From the NCBI RefSeq assembly GCF_022695595.1, contig NZ_CP074380.1, positions 7,034,501 through 7,098,500 of the forward strand: a stretch of 64,000 nt of DNA, given 5' to 3'. Source of the stretch: Streptomyces sp. MST-110588 (GTDB lineage: Bacteria > Actinomycetota > Actinomycetes > Streptomycetales > Streptomycetaceae). The notes beneath the pieces were generated by a model, which made no database searches, had not been told where the DNA came from, and saw nothing but the letters and a program-made list of their open reading frames with translations. Shown here one piece after another: positions 37,567-46,985 of the stretch. Every line of letters starts with the position of its first letter. Within the stretch, counting starts at the first letter, position 1. The position numbers and the translations under genes are program-made.

Positions 37567-37621
37567 GCGGCGCACCGCCGCGAGGGGCGGCGTATCCTCC
37601 GGCGACCGCCGGATCGTGAGC

Positions 37622-37661
37622 AGCGGCCGTACACGCAGTCAGGCGCGTGTACGGCCGCTTT
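37622..37661 (+). terminator. Strong intrinsic terminator after the permease
   Basis: AGCGGCCGTACACGC (37622-37636) pairs perfectly over 15 bases with its complement at 37645-37659, with an 8-base loop and TTT at the end. It is one of the strongest hairpins in the window. Confidence 0.85.
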
Positions 37662-37743
37662 GCGCATGGCGCGGGCAGGTGGCGGGGAGCGCCGGGAGGG
37701 GCTGCCCGGCCGATTGTCAGTGCCTGGCGCTAGCGTGACTGTC

Positions 37744-38217
37744 ATGACTGAGATCACGTACGTCAAGGGGGACGCCACCGCGCCGCGGGGCAAGGGCGTC
37801 AAGGTGATCGCCCATGTCTGCAACGACCTGGGCGGCTGGGGCAAGGGCTTCGTGCTGGCCCTCTCGCGTCGCTGGCCGGAGCCGGAGGCCGCCTACCGCC
37901 GCTGGTACCGCGAGCGCGCGCACAACGACTTCGGGCTGGGCGCCGTCCAGTTCGTCCAGGTGGGCCTCCATCTGTGGATCGCCAACATCATCGGGCAGCG
38001 GGGGATACGTACGGGGAGCAAGGGCGTGCCGGTGCGCTACGAGGCGATCGACGCCGGGCTCGCCCGGGTGGCGGACCGGGCCGCCGAGTTGGGGGCCTCG
38101 GTCCATATGCCGCGCATAGGCTGCGGGCTGGCGGGCGGCACATGGACCCGGGTGGAGCCGCTGATATCCGAGCGGCTCGTACGGCGCGGCATACCGGTGA
38201 CGGTCTACGACGTGTGA
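37744..38217 (+). CDS. Macrodomain protein (ADP-ribose-1''-phosphatase / ADP-ribosyl hydrolase type)
   Basis: 157 residues, a stand-alone macrodomain of the Poa1/TARG1-like branch. It has VKGDATAPRGKGVKVIAHVCNDLGGWGKGFVLALSRRWPEPE, an IANIIGQ strand and MPRIGCGLAGGTWTRVEPLI, which together form the ADP-ribose pocket. Members remove ADP-ribose from proteins or nucleic acids or dephosphorylate ADP-ribose-1''-phosphate. No ADP-ribosyltransferase is encoded nearby. ATG at 37744 is the first start that gives the family N-terminus (TEITYVKGDA). Confidence 0.87.
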   Translation: MTEITYVKGDATAPRGKGVKVIAHVCNDLGGWGKGFVLALSRRWPEPEAAYRRWYRERAHNDFGLGAVQFVQVGLHLWIANIIGQRGIRTGSKGVPVRYEAIDAGLARVADRAAELGASVHMPRIGCGLAGGTWTRVEPLISERLVRRGIPVTVYDV

Positions 38218-38256
38218 GCCAAGGCGCGTCCACAAGGCCCAGGACGCGGGCGGCGG

Positions 38257-39867
38257 CTACCGCTTCCCCGCTCCGCCCGCCTTCCCCGCGTCTCCCGTCA
38301 CCATCGGCTCGCCCTTCTTCCCGGTCTCTCCTGCCCCTTCCGTTTTCCCCGGCCGCTGACCGGCGGCCGGGGAAAACGCCGGGCCGCCCGGCGCGCCGGT
38401 CCCCGCCTCGGCCGCGCGGCGGATGAAGCCCGTCAACACCGTGACCAGGCAGGTGAGCCCGACCGAGACCACGGTCGCCCACATCGTGGCGCGGGCGTAA
38501 TCGGCGGTACCGGACGCGGTACCGGCCACACCGAAGAAGACCGCGCCGATCACCGCGACCCCGGCGGCGCCGCCGAACTGCTGGGAGGTGGTCAGCACAC
38601 CGGCTCCCAGGCCGGCCTGCCGGGGGCGGACCTTGACGAGCGAGGCACCGATGAGCTGCGGCAGGGTCAGTCCGTTGCCCACCCCCGCCACGGCCATGGC
38701 CAGGGCGATCCACGGCAGCGCGGCCCGGTCCGGCTGGAAGTGGAGCAAAAGCGTCAGGGCGGTGAGACCACAGACCGTGATGGCGGAGCCGACTTGGAGG
38801 ACACGTAGACCGAAGCGGTTCACCAGACCGCGACTGAGCAGCGAGGCGGCGGCGAAGAGCGCGCCGGTCGGCGCGAAGGCCAGCCCGGCCTGGAAGGGAG
38901 CCAGTCCGAACCCGCCCTGGAGCAGCAGCGTCAGGGTGAACATCACGCCCGCCCAGTAGGCCATGAACGTCCCGCCGGTCAACGCCCCGGCCAGGAAGGA
39001 GCCTTCACGGAACAGCGTCAGATCCAGTACGGGGTCGCCGCCGCGGGCGGCCAGCCTGCGCTGCCACCACAAGGTGGCTGCCCCCACCGGCAGGGCGGCG
39101 GCCAGGCAGACCCAGGTCCAGGCGGGCCAGCCCTCGGTACGGCCCATGGCGAGCGGCACCAGCACCAGACCGAGCGCCGTGGCGATACCGGCGGCGCCGA
39201 GCAGGTCCAGCCGGGCCCGGTGTCCGGGACGCACGGCGGGCAGGAACCGCAGGGAGAGGAGGGCCGCGACGGCGGCGACCGGCACATTGATCAGGAAGAT
39301 GACGCGCCAGCCGAGCCCGAGGATGTTCGCGTCGAGCATCAGCCCGCCCAGGACCTGTCCGCAGATGGAGGCCAGGCCACCGGTCACGCCGTACCACGCC
39401 ATCGCGCGGCCCCGGCTGTGCACGGGAACCGTAGCGGTGATCACGGCTAGTACCTGCGGCACCATCACGGCGCCGGCGAAGCCCTGGAGCAGGCGGGCAC
39501 CGACAAGCTGCCCCGGATTCTGGGCGAGGCCGCAAAGGAGGGAGGCGAGTGCGAAGGACAGCAGGCCGAGGATGAAGGTGCGCCGGTAACCGAAGAGGTC
39601 GCCGAGCCGACCGCCGGTGATCATGCCGCTCGCGTAGGCGAAGGCATAACCACCGACGATCAGTTCCAGTGCCGAGGGGCCGGCGTGCAGCTCATGGACG
39701 AAGGAAGGGGCGGCGACGTTCACCACGAAGAAGTCGAACTGCGCCATGAACCACGCGGACAGCAGCACGGCGAGCAGCGGTCCGAGTCGGGTGGGGGTGA
39801 TGCGGGCGCGGCGGGCGCCCGACGGTCGGCGGGTATATCGCTCACCCCAGCATCCTGGACCAGCCAC
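38257..39867 (-). CDS. MFS drug efflux transporter (DHA2/EmrB-QacA type)
   Basis: 536 residues, about 14 helices. DHA2 features include LSAWFMAQFDFFVVNVAAPSF in helix 1, GGRLGDLFGYRRTFI, the antiporter motif C region GLASICGQVLGGLM, and WRVIFLINVPVA. Such pumps export drugs or natural products with proton antiport. The GTG at 39867 gives a plausible but unproved start; no ribosome site is obvious. The last 45 residues are Gly/Lys/Glu-rich and their DNA contains a perfect 16-base-pair hairpin. It converges with the macrodomain gene. Confidence 0.82.
   Translation of the reverse strand: MAGPGCWGERYTRRPSGARRARITPTRLGPLLAVLLSAWFMAQFDFFVVNVAAPSFVHELHAGPSALELIVGGYAFAYASGMITGGRLGDLFGYRRTFILGLLSFALASLLCGLAQNPGQLVGARLLQGFAGAVMVPQVLAVITATVPVHSRGRAMAWYGVTGGLASICGQVLGGLMLDANILGLGWRVIFLINVPVAAVAALLSLRFLPAVRPGHRARLDLLGAAGIATALGLVLVPLAMGRTEGWPAWTWVCLAAALPVGAATLWWQRRLAARGGDPVLDLTLFREGSFLAGALTGGTFMAYWAGVMFTLTLLLQGGFGLAPFQAGLAFAPTGALFAAASLLSRGLVNRFGLRVLQVGSAITVCGLTALTLLLHFQPDRAALPWIALAMAVAGVGNGLTLPQLIGASLVKVRPRQAGLGAGVLTTSQQFGGAAGVAVIGAVFFGVAGTASGTADYARATMWATVVSVGLTCLVTVLTGFIRRAAEAGTGAPGGPAFSPAAGQRPGKTEGAGETGKKGEPMVTGDAGKAGGAGKR
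38341..38378. other. Perfect 16-base-pair hairpin inside the MFS 3' end
   Basis: CGTTTTCCCCGGCCGC (38341-38356) and its exact complement (38363-38378) flank a 6-base loop. It lies within the low-complexity C-terminal tail of the MFS reading frame, 85 bases before its stop and 124 bases after the end of the convergent macrodomain gene. It could act as a shared terminator. Confidence 0.75.
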
Positions 39868-39941
39868 GTCCGGGAATGCAAGTGGTGATTGTCGCTGTCA
39901 CCCCTTACAAGCCTGCCCTTGGGGGTAGGGCGGGGGCGGGG

Positions 39942-40960
39942 TCAGCCGGCCGTCACCGGGTAGTGGTCGGAGAGGTTGGTGTAGGTGTAGTCCTTGCCCC
40001 AACTGGACACCGTCCAGGGCGCGGACTGCTCCTTGACCACGTGGTTGTTCCAGGAGGCGGGGCGGGCGTGACCCCGGCGGTGCAGGATGTAATCCAAATC
40101 CTCGCGAGGGTCGGAGGGGTACCGGTCCCTGGCTATGGAGTTGTCCTGGGTGTCGAAGGAGTACGGGTGCCCCGTACGGGAGTCGGCGGGCGCGAGGTCG
40201 GCGTCGGCGAGCATCGCGGCGTACTCCGTGCTGCGGGAGTCGATGTTGAAGTCGCCGGCCACCATGACCTCTTCGCCTGCCGGGATGTTCTTGGCGTCCA
40301 GGAAGGCGTCCATCTCCTTGAGCTGCTTGGCGCGGATCGCCGCTGCCTGTCCCGTACCGCAGCCCGAGTCGGTGGACTGGGTGTGGGTCCCCACGACATG
40401 CACCTTCGTCCCGTCGACGTTCAGCACCGCGTAGACGAAGCCCTTGTTGGAGTAGGAGTCCGAACCGCAGGCGTCCTTGTAGACGTACTGCTCCTTGCGG
40501 AGGATCGGCCACTTGCTCAGGACCGTGACGCCGCCGTCCTCCGGCGTCATGGCGGAGTACGCGCCCCCGGTGGCGTCCCAGCCGCCCTTGCCGCGCCCCA
40601 TCACCGGGGTCTGGTACGGATACTGCGCCGAGGCGTTGGACATCAGCGTCTGCGAGGCGGAGTTGTCGAACGCCTTCTGGAGGACGACGACGTCCTGGCC
40701 CCGGAAGAAGTCCGCGGCGGCGATGGCCTTGGCGCGGTGCTCCTGGCCCCAGTTCGGGTAGAGGGCCTTGTTGAAGAGGAAGGTGTTGTACGTGAGCACC
40801 TTCAGGGCAGGCGCGGTGGCCGTCCTCGCGGCGGCCGTCGCGGGGCGGAGCCCGTACGGGACGCGGCCGGTGCGGCGGGCGCCGCGGCGACCAGCGTGGC
40901 GGCGGCGAGTGCGGTGACGAGCGCGGCCGTCTGGGCGCGGCGCGGCATGGAGTGCGGCAC
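39942..40960 (-). pseudogene. Secreted sphingomyelinase C-like phosphodiesterase, signal peptide out of frame
   Basis: The mature part (ALKVLTYNTFLFNKALYPNW, GGAYSAMTPEDGGVTVLSKWPI, VVGTHTQSTDSGC, VAGDFNIDS, LSDHYPVT) is an endonuclease/exonuclease/phosphatase-fold sphingomyelin phosphodiesterase. A proper signal peptide (MPRRAQTAALVTALAAATLV...) lies in another frame, starting at GTG 40960 after GGGAG. One more base in the C run complementary to 40842-40845 joins the two. Unjoined, the mature frame lacks any export signal. At the place where family members have the metal-binding Glu (LQEAFDN) this protein has Lys (LQKAFDN), so activity is doubtful. The final His (SDHYPV) and the GDFN Asp/Asn are present. 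Confidence 0.78.
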
Positions 40961-41226
40961 TGAAACTCCCGGTGAGGATGTGCTGAGGGGAATGATCACC
41001 GCACATCAAAGCAGCCGGGGTTACTTATGAACATCCTTTGCGCGTCCGGAAGATGGACGGCAAACAGCGCTTCTCCGCTGTTCCGCCATGCCCGCCGCAC
41101 CGCCGCACCGCCGCACCGCCGCACCATCGCGCCTTTGGGCCGTTGCGGTTCTTCCGGGGAAACGCGCAGGCCCGTCGCACCGCCCTGGGGGAGGCGGTGC
41201 GACGGGCCTCGGTGTGATCGCCCGGA
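40961..41226. other. Gap between the M1 peptidase and the sphingomyelinase gene
   Basis: It holds the sphingomyelinase promoter on its left side (the patch 40985-41045 is relatively AT-rich), four tandem 8-base units CGCCGCAC at 41093-41124, and the M1 peptidase terminator at 41168-41209. No gene seen. Confidence 0.6.
41168..41209 (-). terminator. Perfect 17-base-pair terminator hairpin after the M1 peptidase
   Basis: AGGCCCGTCGCACCGCC (41168-41184) pairs exactly with 41193-41209 around an 8-base loop, 18 bases past the stop of the leftward M1 peptidase gene. On that strand it is followed by TGCGCGTTTCCCC. Confidence 0.8.
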
Positions 41227-42726
41227 TCAGTGCTCGTGGATGTGGTTCGTGGCCTGGATCTGCTTCCAGGACCTGGGCTGTACGGGCTTGCCGGCCGGGG
41301 CAGATCCTGTGCGGATCGACGCCTTCTTCGCCGCCGGCGCCGCGGGCTTGGACGGCTGGAACAGCCAGGTGTCGAAGAGCTCGGCCAGCGGCTTGCCCGA
41401 CACCCGCTCCGCGAACTTCACGAAGTCGTTCACCGAGGCGTTGCCGTACTTCTTCTCCGTAGGCCAGGACTTGAGGATCTGGAAGAACTTCGTGTCACCG
41501 ACCTTGTTGCGCAGCGCCTGGAGGGCCAGCGCGCCACGGTCGTACACCGCGATGTCGAACTGGTTGTCCGGACCCGGGTCGCCCGGCTTGACCTTCCAGA
41601 ACGGGTCGTCGGCCGGGTGCTGGGCGTACACGTAGTCGGCCAGCTCCTGGCCCGTGCCCTCGCCCTCCTTCTCCGACCACAGCCACTGGCTGTAGCGGGC
41701 GAAGCCCTCGTTGACCCAGATGTCCTTCCAGTCCTTGACGGACACGCTGTCGCCGTACCACTGGTGTGCCAGCTCGTGCACCACCACGGAGACGTTCGCT
41801 CCGTTGTCGAACGCCTTCTTCCCGTAGAACGGACGGGTCTGGGTCTCCAGAGCGTATCCGGCCGGCACGTTCGGGACGTACCCGCCCACCGAGTTGAAGG
41901 GGTAGGGGCCGAAGACGGTCTGCAGCCACTCGGTGATCTCGGTGGTGCGCTCCAGGCTCGCCCGCGCCGAGCCCTCGTTCGCGCCGAGGTCCTTGCTGTA
42001 GGCGGTGATGACCGGCAGACCGTCGGCGGTGGTGTCCTTGACGACGTCGAACTTGCCGACGGCCAGGGTCGTCAGGTACGGCGCCTGCGGCTTGTCCGAA
42101 CGCCAGTTGTAGCGCGTCCAGCCCAGCTTGGAGGACTGCCCGAGCAGCACGCCGTTGCTCAGCGCCTGGTTGCCGTCCGGCACCGAGACGGAGATGTCGT
42201 ACGTGGCCTTGTCGGTGGGGTGGTCGTTGCTGGGGAACCACCACACCGCGGAGTCCGGCTCCTGCGCCACCACACCGCCGTCGGGCGTACGGGCCCAGGC
42301 GGTGTAGCCGTCTATCTTCACCTCGGAGGGCTTGCCCGCGTAGCGCACGACGACGCTGATCTGCCTGCCCTTCTCCAGCGGCGCGGCGGGAGTGACCTCC
42401 AGCTCGTGCTTGCCGGAGGTGGCGAACGACGCCTTCTTGCCGTTGACCCGGATCTCGCTGACCTTCAGCGCGAAGTCGAGGTTGAAGCGGGAGAGGTCCT
42501 GGGTGGTCCTGGCGAGCAGCGTCGCCGTGCCCTCCAGGAGGTCCGTCTTCGGCTGGTACTTGAGCCGCAGGTCGTAGTGGGAAACGTCGTATCCGCCGTT
42601 TCCGCTCTCGGGGTAGTAGGTGTCGCCCACACCCGGAGCGCCGGGTGTGCCGTCGGCCGCGGATGCCGGGATCGCCAGCAGCAGACTGAGCGCGGCGGCG
42701 CCCGGGACGAGGAGTCTGTGACGCAC
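41227..42726 (-). CDS. Secreted M1-family zinc metallopeptidase
   Basis: 499 residues with a Sec signal peptide (MRHRLLVPGAAALSLLLAIPASAADG). M1 features are the N-terminal beta domain (YDVSHYDLRLKY), an ALETQTRPFYG segment in the position of the GxMEN motif, HELAHQW (zinc ligands and catalytic Glu, about residue 316) and NEGFARY (third ligand). It is shorter than cytosolic aminopeptidase N and ends after a helical segment plus a Lys/Ala/Pro tail, as in secreted streptomycete M1 enzymes. It probably trims extracellular peptides. It is divergent from the M14 peptidase gene, with 322 bases between. Confidence 0.88.
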   Translation of the reverse strand: MRHRLLVPGAAALSLLLAIPASAADGTPGAPGVGDTYYPESGNGGYDVSHYDLRLKYQPKTDLLEGTATLLARTTQDLSRFNLDFALKVSEIRVNGKKASFATSGKHELEVTPAAPLEKGRQISVVVRYAGKPSEVKIDGYTAWARTPDGGVVAQEPDSAVWWFPSNDHPTDKATYDISVSVPDGNQALSNGVLLGQSSKLGWTRYNWRSDKPQAPYLTTLAVGKFDVVKDTTADGLPVITAYSKDLGANEGSARASLERTTEITEWLQTVFGPYPFNSVGGYVPNVPAGYALETQTRPFYGKKAFDNGANVSVVVHELAHQWYGDSVSVKDWKDIWVNEGFARYSQWLWSEKEGEGTGQELADYVYAQHPADDPFWKVKPGDPGPDNQFDIAVYDRGALALQALRNKVGDTKFFQILKSWPTEKKYGNASVNDFVKFAERVSGKPLAELFDTWLFQPSKPAAPAAKKASIRTGSAPAGKPVQPRSWKQIQATNHIHEH

Positions 42727-43048
42727 GGGTCCTCCAACTCGAAGGGAAAGTCGATCTCTTCAGACCCTATGTACTCGTCCGTGGCCCGTCATGTCCATGG
42801 CTGCACCTGACACATGACCGTCATCCGGCCGACACGCGTGGCCCGGCACCGCCCGGACCGTCCGTATATGAGGTTGGTTGTGCGTTCCACCGGCACCGCC
42901 GGGTGCGTCCGAGCTCATCCGGCCCCGCCTCACGCATCACGCGCGCGCTCATACGTACACTCACGTCCCCTTACGCACGGGAGTGCGACCGCGCTACCGT
43001 CCGCCCCGTGAGGACACCTGTGCGAGTCATCAAGGAGGAAGCCCCCTC
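42727..43048. other. Divergent promoter region of two secreted peptidase genes
   Basis: 322 bases without a gene. The M14 gene's ribosome site AAGGAGGAA is at 43032-43040. The stretch 42750-42870 is the least GC-rich and probably holds promoter elements for both genes, but no clear box pair stands out. Confidence 0.4.
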
Positions 43049-44449
43049 GTGACACTCCGCCCCCGTCGTCTCGCCCTCGTGGCTGTCGCCGCCGCGCTGG
43101 CCGTCACGCTGCCGGTCCCGCCCGCCGGAGCGACCGGCCCGAACGCTGCCCGCACCGCGTCCGCCGACGCCTCCCGCACCGCTTCCACCCACGCCTCCCG
43201 CACCGGCCCCTCCGGCGTTCCGCGGACCGGCTTCGAGACCAGCCACGGTGCCCGCTGGACCACCCAGGACCAGGAGCGGGACTTCCTCGCGGCCGTCGAC
43301 CGGGCGAGCGATCGCGTACGGACCGAGCGCATCGGGACGACCGTACGGGGCCGCCCGTTACGGCTCGTACGGATCGGCGCCCCGGCCCCCAAAAGTGTCC
43401 CCGAGGTGCGGCGCGGCAACTCCGTCCTGCTGATCTGCTCACAGCACGGCGATGAGCCGTCGGGGCGCGAAGCCTGTCTGTCCACCGTCCGTGACCTCGC
43501 CTTCGCCGAGGACCCGGCGACCCGCCGCTTCCTGGAGCGGACGAGCGTGCTGGTCGTGCCGACCGCCAACCCGGACGGACGGGCCGCCGGCACCCGCGGC
43601 AACGCCGACGGCGTGGACGTCAACCGCGACCACCTCGCGCTGAAGACCGCCGAGGGCCGGGCGATGGCCGCCGTCATCCGCGACCACCGCCCCGATGTCA
43701 TCTACGACCTGCACGAATACGGTGCCACGACCCCGTACTACATGAAGGACGTACTCGCGCTGTGGCCACGGAACCTGAACACGGCGGGCCCGGTGCACCA
43801 CGAGTCCGCCGTACTCTCCGAGGACTACGTGCGGGCCACCGCGCGCCGGGCGGGGTTCAGCACCGGCGTGTACGGCATATGGACCGACCCGGTGACCGGC
43901 GATCCCATGAAGCAGGTGGCGGGTGACGGGCAGGAGCGGATCCTGCGGAACACCGCGGGGGTGAAGAACTCCCTCGGCGTCCTCGTCGAGACCCGCGTCG
44001 ACGCGCTCACGGACGCGGAGAAGGCCGATCCGGCGCTGAACAACCGCCGCCGTGTCGGCTCACAACTCGCGGGGCTCAAGGGCCTGTTTTCCTTTGCCGA
44101 GCGGCACCGGGCCCGCGTGGAGATCGCGACGACGGCCGCACGGCTGGCCGGGTTCGCCGACCGCGGGCCGGTCTACCTCGGCGGCGCGGACAACGAACCG
44201 CCCGCCGCTGAGAAGGTCCTCAAGAACCCGCCGTGCGCCTACCGCCTGGACGCCGCGCAGTTGGCGCAGGTCGGGGACGAGTTGCGGCTGCACGGGGTGA
44301 CCTGGCGCCAGGACGGAGCGGGCGCCGTGGTCCCGCTGCGCCAGTCGATGCGCGCTCTGGTGCCGCTGCTGCTGGACGGGCGGGCGCAGTCCCCGCTGAC
44401 GGCGGCGGCCCCGGTGGAACACTGCCGGGCGCCGGGCGCCGGCCGGTGA
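43049..44449 (+). CDS. Secreted M14-family zinc carboxypeptidase
   Basis: 466 residues. GTG 43049 follows AAGGAGGAA. A signal peptide ([26 protein letters not shown]) is followed by an Ala/Ser/Thr/Arg repeat linker ([20 protein letters not shown]), then the M14 domain: [13 protein letters not shown] with the zinc His and Glu, [11 protein letters not shown] with the Asn-Arg pair, and YDLHEYG with the third zinc His. It removes C-terminal residues from peptides outside the cell. Codon 104 (43358-43360) is TTA, so translation may depend on the bldA tRNA and the developmental programme. Confidence 0.86.
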   Translation: MTLRPRRLALVAVAAALAVTLPVPPAGATGPNAARTASADASRTASTHASRTGPSGVPRTGFETSHGARWTTQDQERDFLAAVDRASDRVRTERIGTTVRGRPLRLVRIGAPAPKSVPEVRRGNSVLLICSQHGDEPSGREACLSTVRDLAFAEDPATRRFLERTSVLVVPTANPDGRAAGTRGNADGVDVNRDHLALKTAEGRAMAAVIRDHRPDVIYDLHEYGATTPYYMKDVLALWPRNLNTAGPVHHESAVLSEDYVRATARRAGFSTGVYGIWTDPVTGDPMKQVAGDGQERILRNTAGVKNSLGVLVETRVDALTDAEKADPALNNRRRVGSQLAGLKGLFSFAERHRARVEIATTAARLAGFADRGPVYLGGADNEPPAAEKVLKNPPCAYRLDAAQLAQVGDELRLHGVTWRQDGAGAVVPLRQSMRALVPLLLDGRAQSPLTAAAPVEHCRAPGAGR

Positions 44450-44452
44450 GCC

Positions 44453-44508
44453 GTGGGCGCCGTGGACGATGTGGGGCCCGTGTCGCGCACGCCGTCCACG
44501 GCGCCCAC
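44453..44508 (+). terminator. 15-base-pair hairpin after the M14 peptidase
   Basis: GTGGGCGCCGTGGAC (44453-44467) pairs exactly with GTCCACGGCGCCCAC (44494-44508); the loop is 26 bases. It starts 4 bases after the stop. The long loop and lack of T-run leave termination probable, not certain. Confidence 0.6.
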
Positions 44509-44645
44509 AGCGTCCATGGCGCCCGGTCATGTCCGCTCCGCGCCCCGTTGCGCGACCGTGGCTCCGCCCCGTCCTTCGCCCCCGTTTCCGTACCTGCCTA
44601 TGACTCCTTCCCTGCGCCGGCCTGAGGCTCCGCCCCCGTACCCGC

Positions 44646-45614
44646 CTAAGACTCCGCCCCCGTCTCCCGCAGGATGCGCGCGACCTCCTCGGCGCAGCCC
44701 CACGACACCGTCACACCCGCGCCGCCGTGCCCGTAGTTGTGCACGCACAGCGCCCCGTTCGGCAGCCGCTCCGCCTCCAGCCGTACGGCGGAGCGCGCCG
44801 GACGCAGTCCCACCCGGTGCTCCAGGACCCGGGCGTGCGCCAGTTTGGGATGGATGCGCGCACAGCGTTCGACGATCGCCTCCGCGACCGCGGGGGAGGG
44901 CTCGCGGGACCAGGCGTGCTCCTGCGCCGTGCCGCCGAGCACCACCCCGTACGGCTGCGGCAGGATGTACGTCGTGGCGCTCGCGCCGGAGTGCGCGGCC
45001 ACGAACCACTCCTCGACGCCCGGGTTCTCCACGATCACCAACTGCCCTTGTACGGGGTGTACGCGCACGTCGGGGACGAGTTCGCGGGCGCCCAGCCCGG
45101 AGCAGTTCACGACCGTGCCGGCCATCCGGCCCGCCTCTTCCAGCGAGCTGACCGGCCGGCGCTCGACCGTCCCGCCCGCAGCGGCCAGCCGCCGTTCCAG
45201 GTAAGCCAGGTGGACGGGCATGGTCACCAGCGGCGTACGCGCCCGCCAGCCCGAGCCGTACCCCTCGGGCAGTTCGTCGGTGCGGGCCCGCCGCAGCCCC
45301 GGAACCGCCGCGCGCCATGCGTCCGGGTTCCAGCCACCGGCGTCCGTCATGATCCCGGAGGCCAGGCGCACGCCGGTCTCCGCCGACCGCCGCGCCAGCT
45401 CCCCGAAGACGTGGAAGGAACGCACGGACCACTCCACCGCTCGCTCCTCGGGCTGGATGCGGTAGGGCCAGCACAGCCCGCCGGCCACTGCCGATGTCGT
45501 CCCGCCGGCCGGATCGCGGGTCAGGACCCGCACCCGTCGTCCGCTCTCCGCCAGCGTGACGGCGGCCGTCAGTCCGATCACGCCGCCACCGACCACAATC
45601 ACATCGCTCGTCAT
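44646..45614 (-). CDS. D-amino acid oxidase (FAD-dependent)
   Basis: 322 residues. The dinucleotide-binding VIVVGGGVIGLTAAVTLAESGRRVRVL is at the N-terminus; further DAAO marks are GGLCWPYRIQPE, VVNCSGLGARELVPD, HPVQGQLVIVENP, the substrate-binding Arg in VGLRPARSAVRLE, and HNYGHGGAGVTVSWG near the C-terminus. It oxidises D-amino acids to keto acids with hydrogen peroxide release. Monocistronic; ATG 45614. Confidence 0.88.
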   Translation of the reverse strand: MTSDVIVVGGGVIGLTAAVTLAESGRRVRVLTRDPAGGTTSAVAGGLCWPYRIQPEERAVEWSVRSFHVFGELARRSAETGVRLASGIMTDAGGWNPDAWRAAVPGLRRARTDELPEGYGSGWRARTPLVTMPVHLAYLERRLAAAGGTVERRPVSSLEEAGRMAGTVVNCSGLGARELVPDVRVHPVQGQLVIVENPGVEEWFVAAHSGASATTYILPQPYGVVLGGTAQEHAWSREPSPAVAEAIVERCARIHPKLAHARVLEHRVGLRPARSAVRLEAERLPNGALCVHNYGHGGAGVTVSWGCAEEVARILRETGAES

Positions 45615-45888
45615 GTCTGGACGCTATCCCGTACCTCACGCGCAGGCGAGAGCCGTGAACGGGAGCTACGGGCGGCAGCCGGGAACGGGCGCCGCGGGGG
45701 TGGCCGGGCGCGGTGCCGCGGGGGCGCGGTGACCGAGCGGCCGGTCAACCACATCGGGGCGTACGCCCGTTGGGGTCAAGAGCGCGGAGCGGCGGGACGG
45801 TGGCGAGCAGGGTGGGACGCCGGGGAACGGCGGGAGGCGATGTCCGCCGGCGGGCGCATATCGGCTTCCGCGTGGGGATACTCAGGAC

Positions 45889-46140
45889 ATGTCTGAGGAA
45901 TACGCGACGTTCGGGCTGGCGCCGGCCATGCGCGCCGGTGGCGTGCTCTCCGGCGGCGCGTACCAAGTCCACCGGGACTTCCTGGACTTCATCATCGACG
46001 GCAGACCGCTGCTGCTGCGCCTGGCCGACCTGGACGCGGTCTCGCCGCTCGCCTCCGACCTCGGCCCTTCCCTGTTCACCGCCCATGTGCGACGGCTGCT
46101 GCTGGAGTCCCGTGCGCCGCTTCCCGGGGGCGTTATGTGA
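45889..46140 (+). CDS. N-terminal part of a split unknown gene
   Basis: 83 residues as written (GLAPAMRAGGVLSGGAYQVHRDFLDFIIDGRPLLL...). It ends LPGGVM-stop. Adding one G to the run 46126-46130 changes this to LPGGRYVIYGCPEC and joins it to the next frame as one protein of about 365 residues. The first part looks like a complete start of a domain, with a hydrophobic RPLLLRLADLD strand pair. I do not recognise the family beyond streptomycete unknown proteins. Best read as the 5' half of one gene. Confidence 0.65.
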   Translation: MSEEYATFGLAPAMRAGGVLSGGAYQVHRDFLDFIIDGRPLLLRLADLDAVSPLASDLGPSLFTAHVRRLLLESRAPLPGGVM

Positions 46141-46985
46141 TCTACGGGTGCCCGGAGTGCACGGGGCTGGAATGCGGCGCGGTCACCGCCGTCATCGAGC
46201 GGAGCGGCGGGGGTGGTGCGCAGGGCGAAGGCGGCGAAGACGGAGAAGACGGAGAAGACGGCGAAGTGATCGTGTGGCGGGACTTCGCCTGGCAGACGGA
46301 CGAGACGGTGGACCTCGGGCTCAACGGCTACACCGGGATCGGCCCCTTCCGCTTCCGCGGCGCGCAGTACCGGGCCGCGCTGGAACGGCTGCTGTCCGCC
46401 GACGGCGAGCACGCCGCGGCGGCCACCACCCGCCGGGTGCTGCTGATCGGACGGCGGGTCGCGGTACCGGCCAGGCTGGCCGCCGCGCTGCGCGGGATCG
46501 GCATCGGCGCGGAGATCGTCCGCGACGCCGACGGCGTATCCCCCGAGGAGCTGCGGTCCTACGGAGCGGTGGCTTTCGCACGCGAGATAGGGGAAGGGGA
46601 ACGGGCCGCCGTACGGGACACCTTCCTGGCCGCCGGGTCGGGAGCCGTCTTCGTGGACGGCCTGGCGCCGGTCGTCCCGCTGCTCCTCGCCCAGATCGAG
46701 CAGGCGCTGGACCGCTCTCCCGAGGACCAGCGACGGCTGCTGCGGCTGACGGCCGTCCCCGGGGAGGCCGTGGTCGCGGTCGCCGCACCCTGCCGGGTCC
46801 GGCTCATGGTGTACCGCACCGACCGGCTCCTGCGGTCCCGGTCGAAGGGCATCGAGCTGTTCGACGGCCGGCTGGAGCCCGGGGCGCACCGGCTGGTGGT
46901 GGACGAGCGGGCGACGGGAGGCCGGGCGTTCCTGGTGGCTCGTACGAACGGGGGAGTGCTGGTCACGGCGGTGTCCGGGGGCTGA
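46137..46985 (+). CDS. C-terminal part of the split unknown gene
   Basis: 282 residues from GTG 46137, overlapping the first part by GTGA. It contains CPEC...ECG cysteines close to the join (a possible metal site), a WRDFAWQ strand, and a NAD-like or sugar-binding fold (RRVLLIGRRVAVPARLAAALRGIG). A Gly/Glu/Asp loop (GEGGEDGEDGEDGE) is encoded by four 9-base units at 46224-46259. If the G run at 46126 is corrected this is the rest of the 45889 gene. Function unknown. Confidence 0.68.
   Translation: MIYGCPECTGLECGAVTAVIERSGGGGAQGEGGEDGEDGEDGEVIVWRDFAWQTDETVDLGLNGYTGIGPFRFRGAQYRAALERLLSADGEHAAAATTRRVLLIGRRVAVPARLAAALRGIGIGAEIVRDADGVSPEELRSYGAVAFAREIGEGERAAVRDTFLAAGSGAVFVDGLAPVVPLLLAQIEQALDRSPEDQRRLLRLTAVPGEAVVAVAAPCRVRLMVYRTDRLLRSRSKGIELFDGRLEPGAHRLVVDERATGGRAFLVARTNGGVLVTAVSGG

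Noticed and set aside
45615..45888. A possible gene in the gap between the D-amino acid oxidase and the split unknown gene
   Set aside because: Open frames here are short shadows without start sites or domain features; the DNA is probably two divergent promoters.
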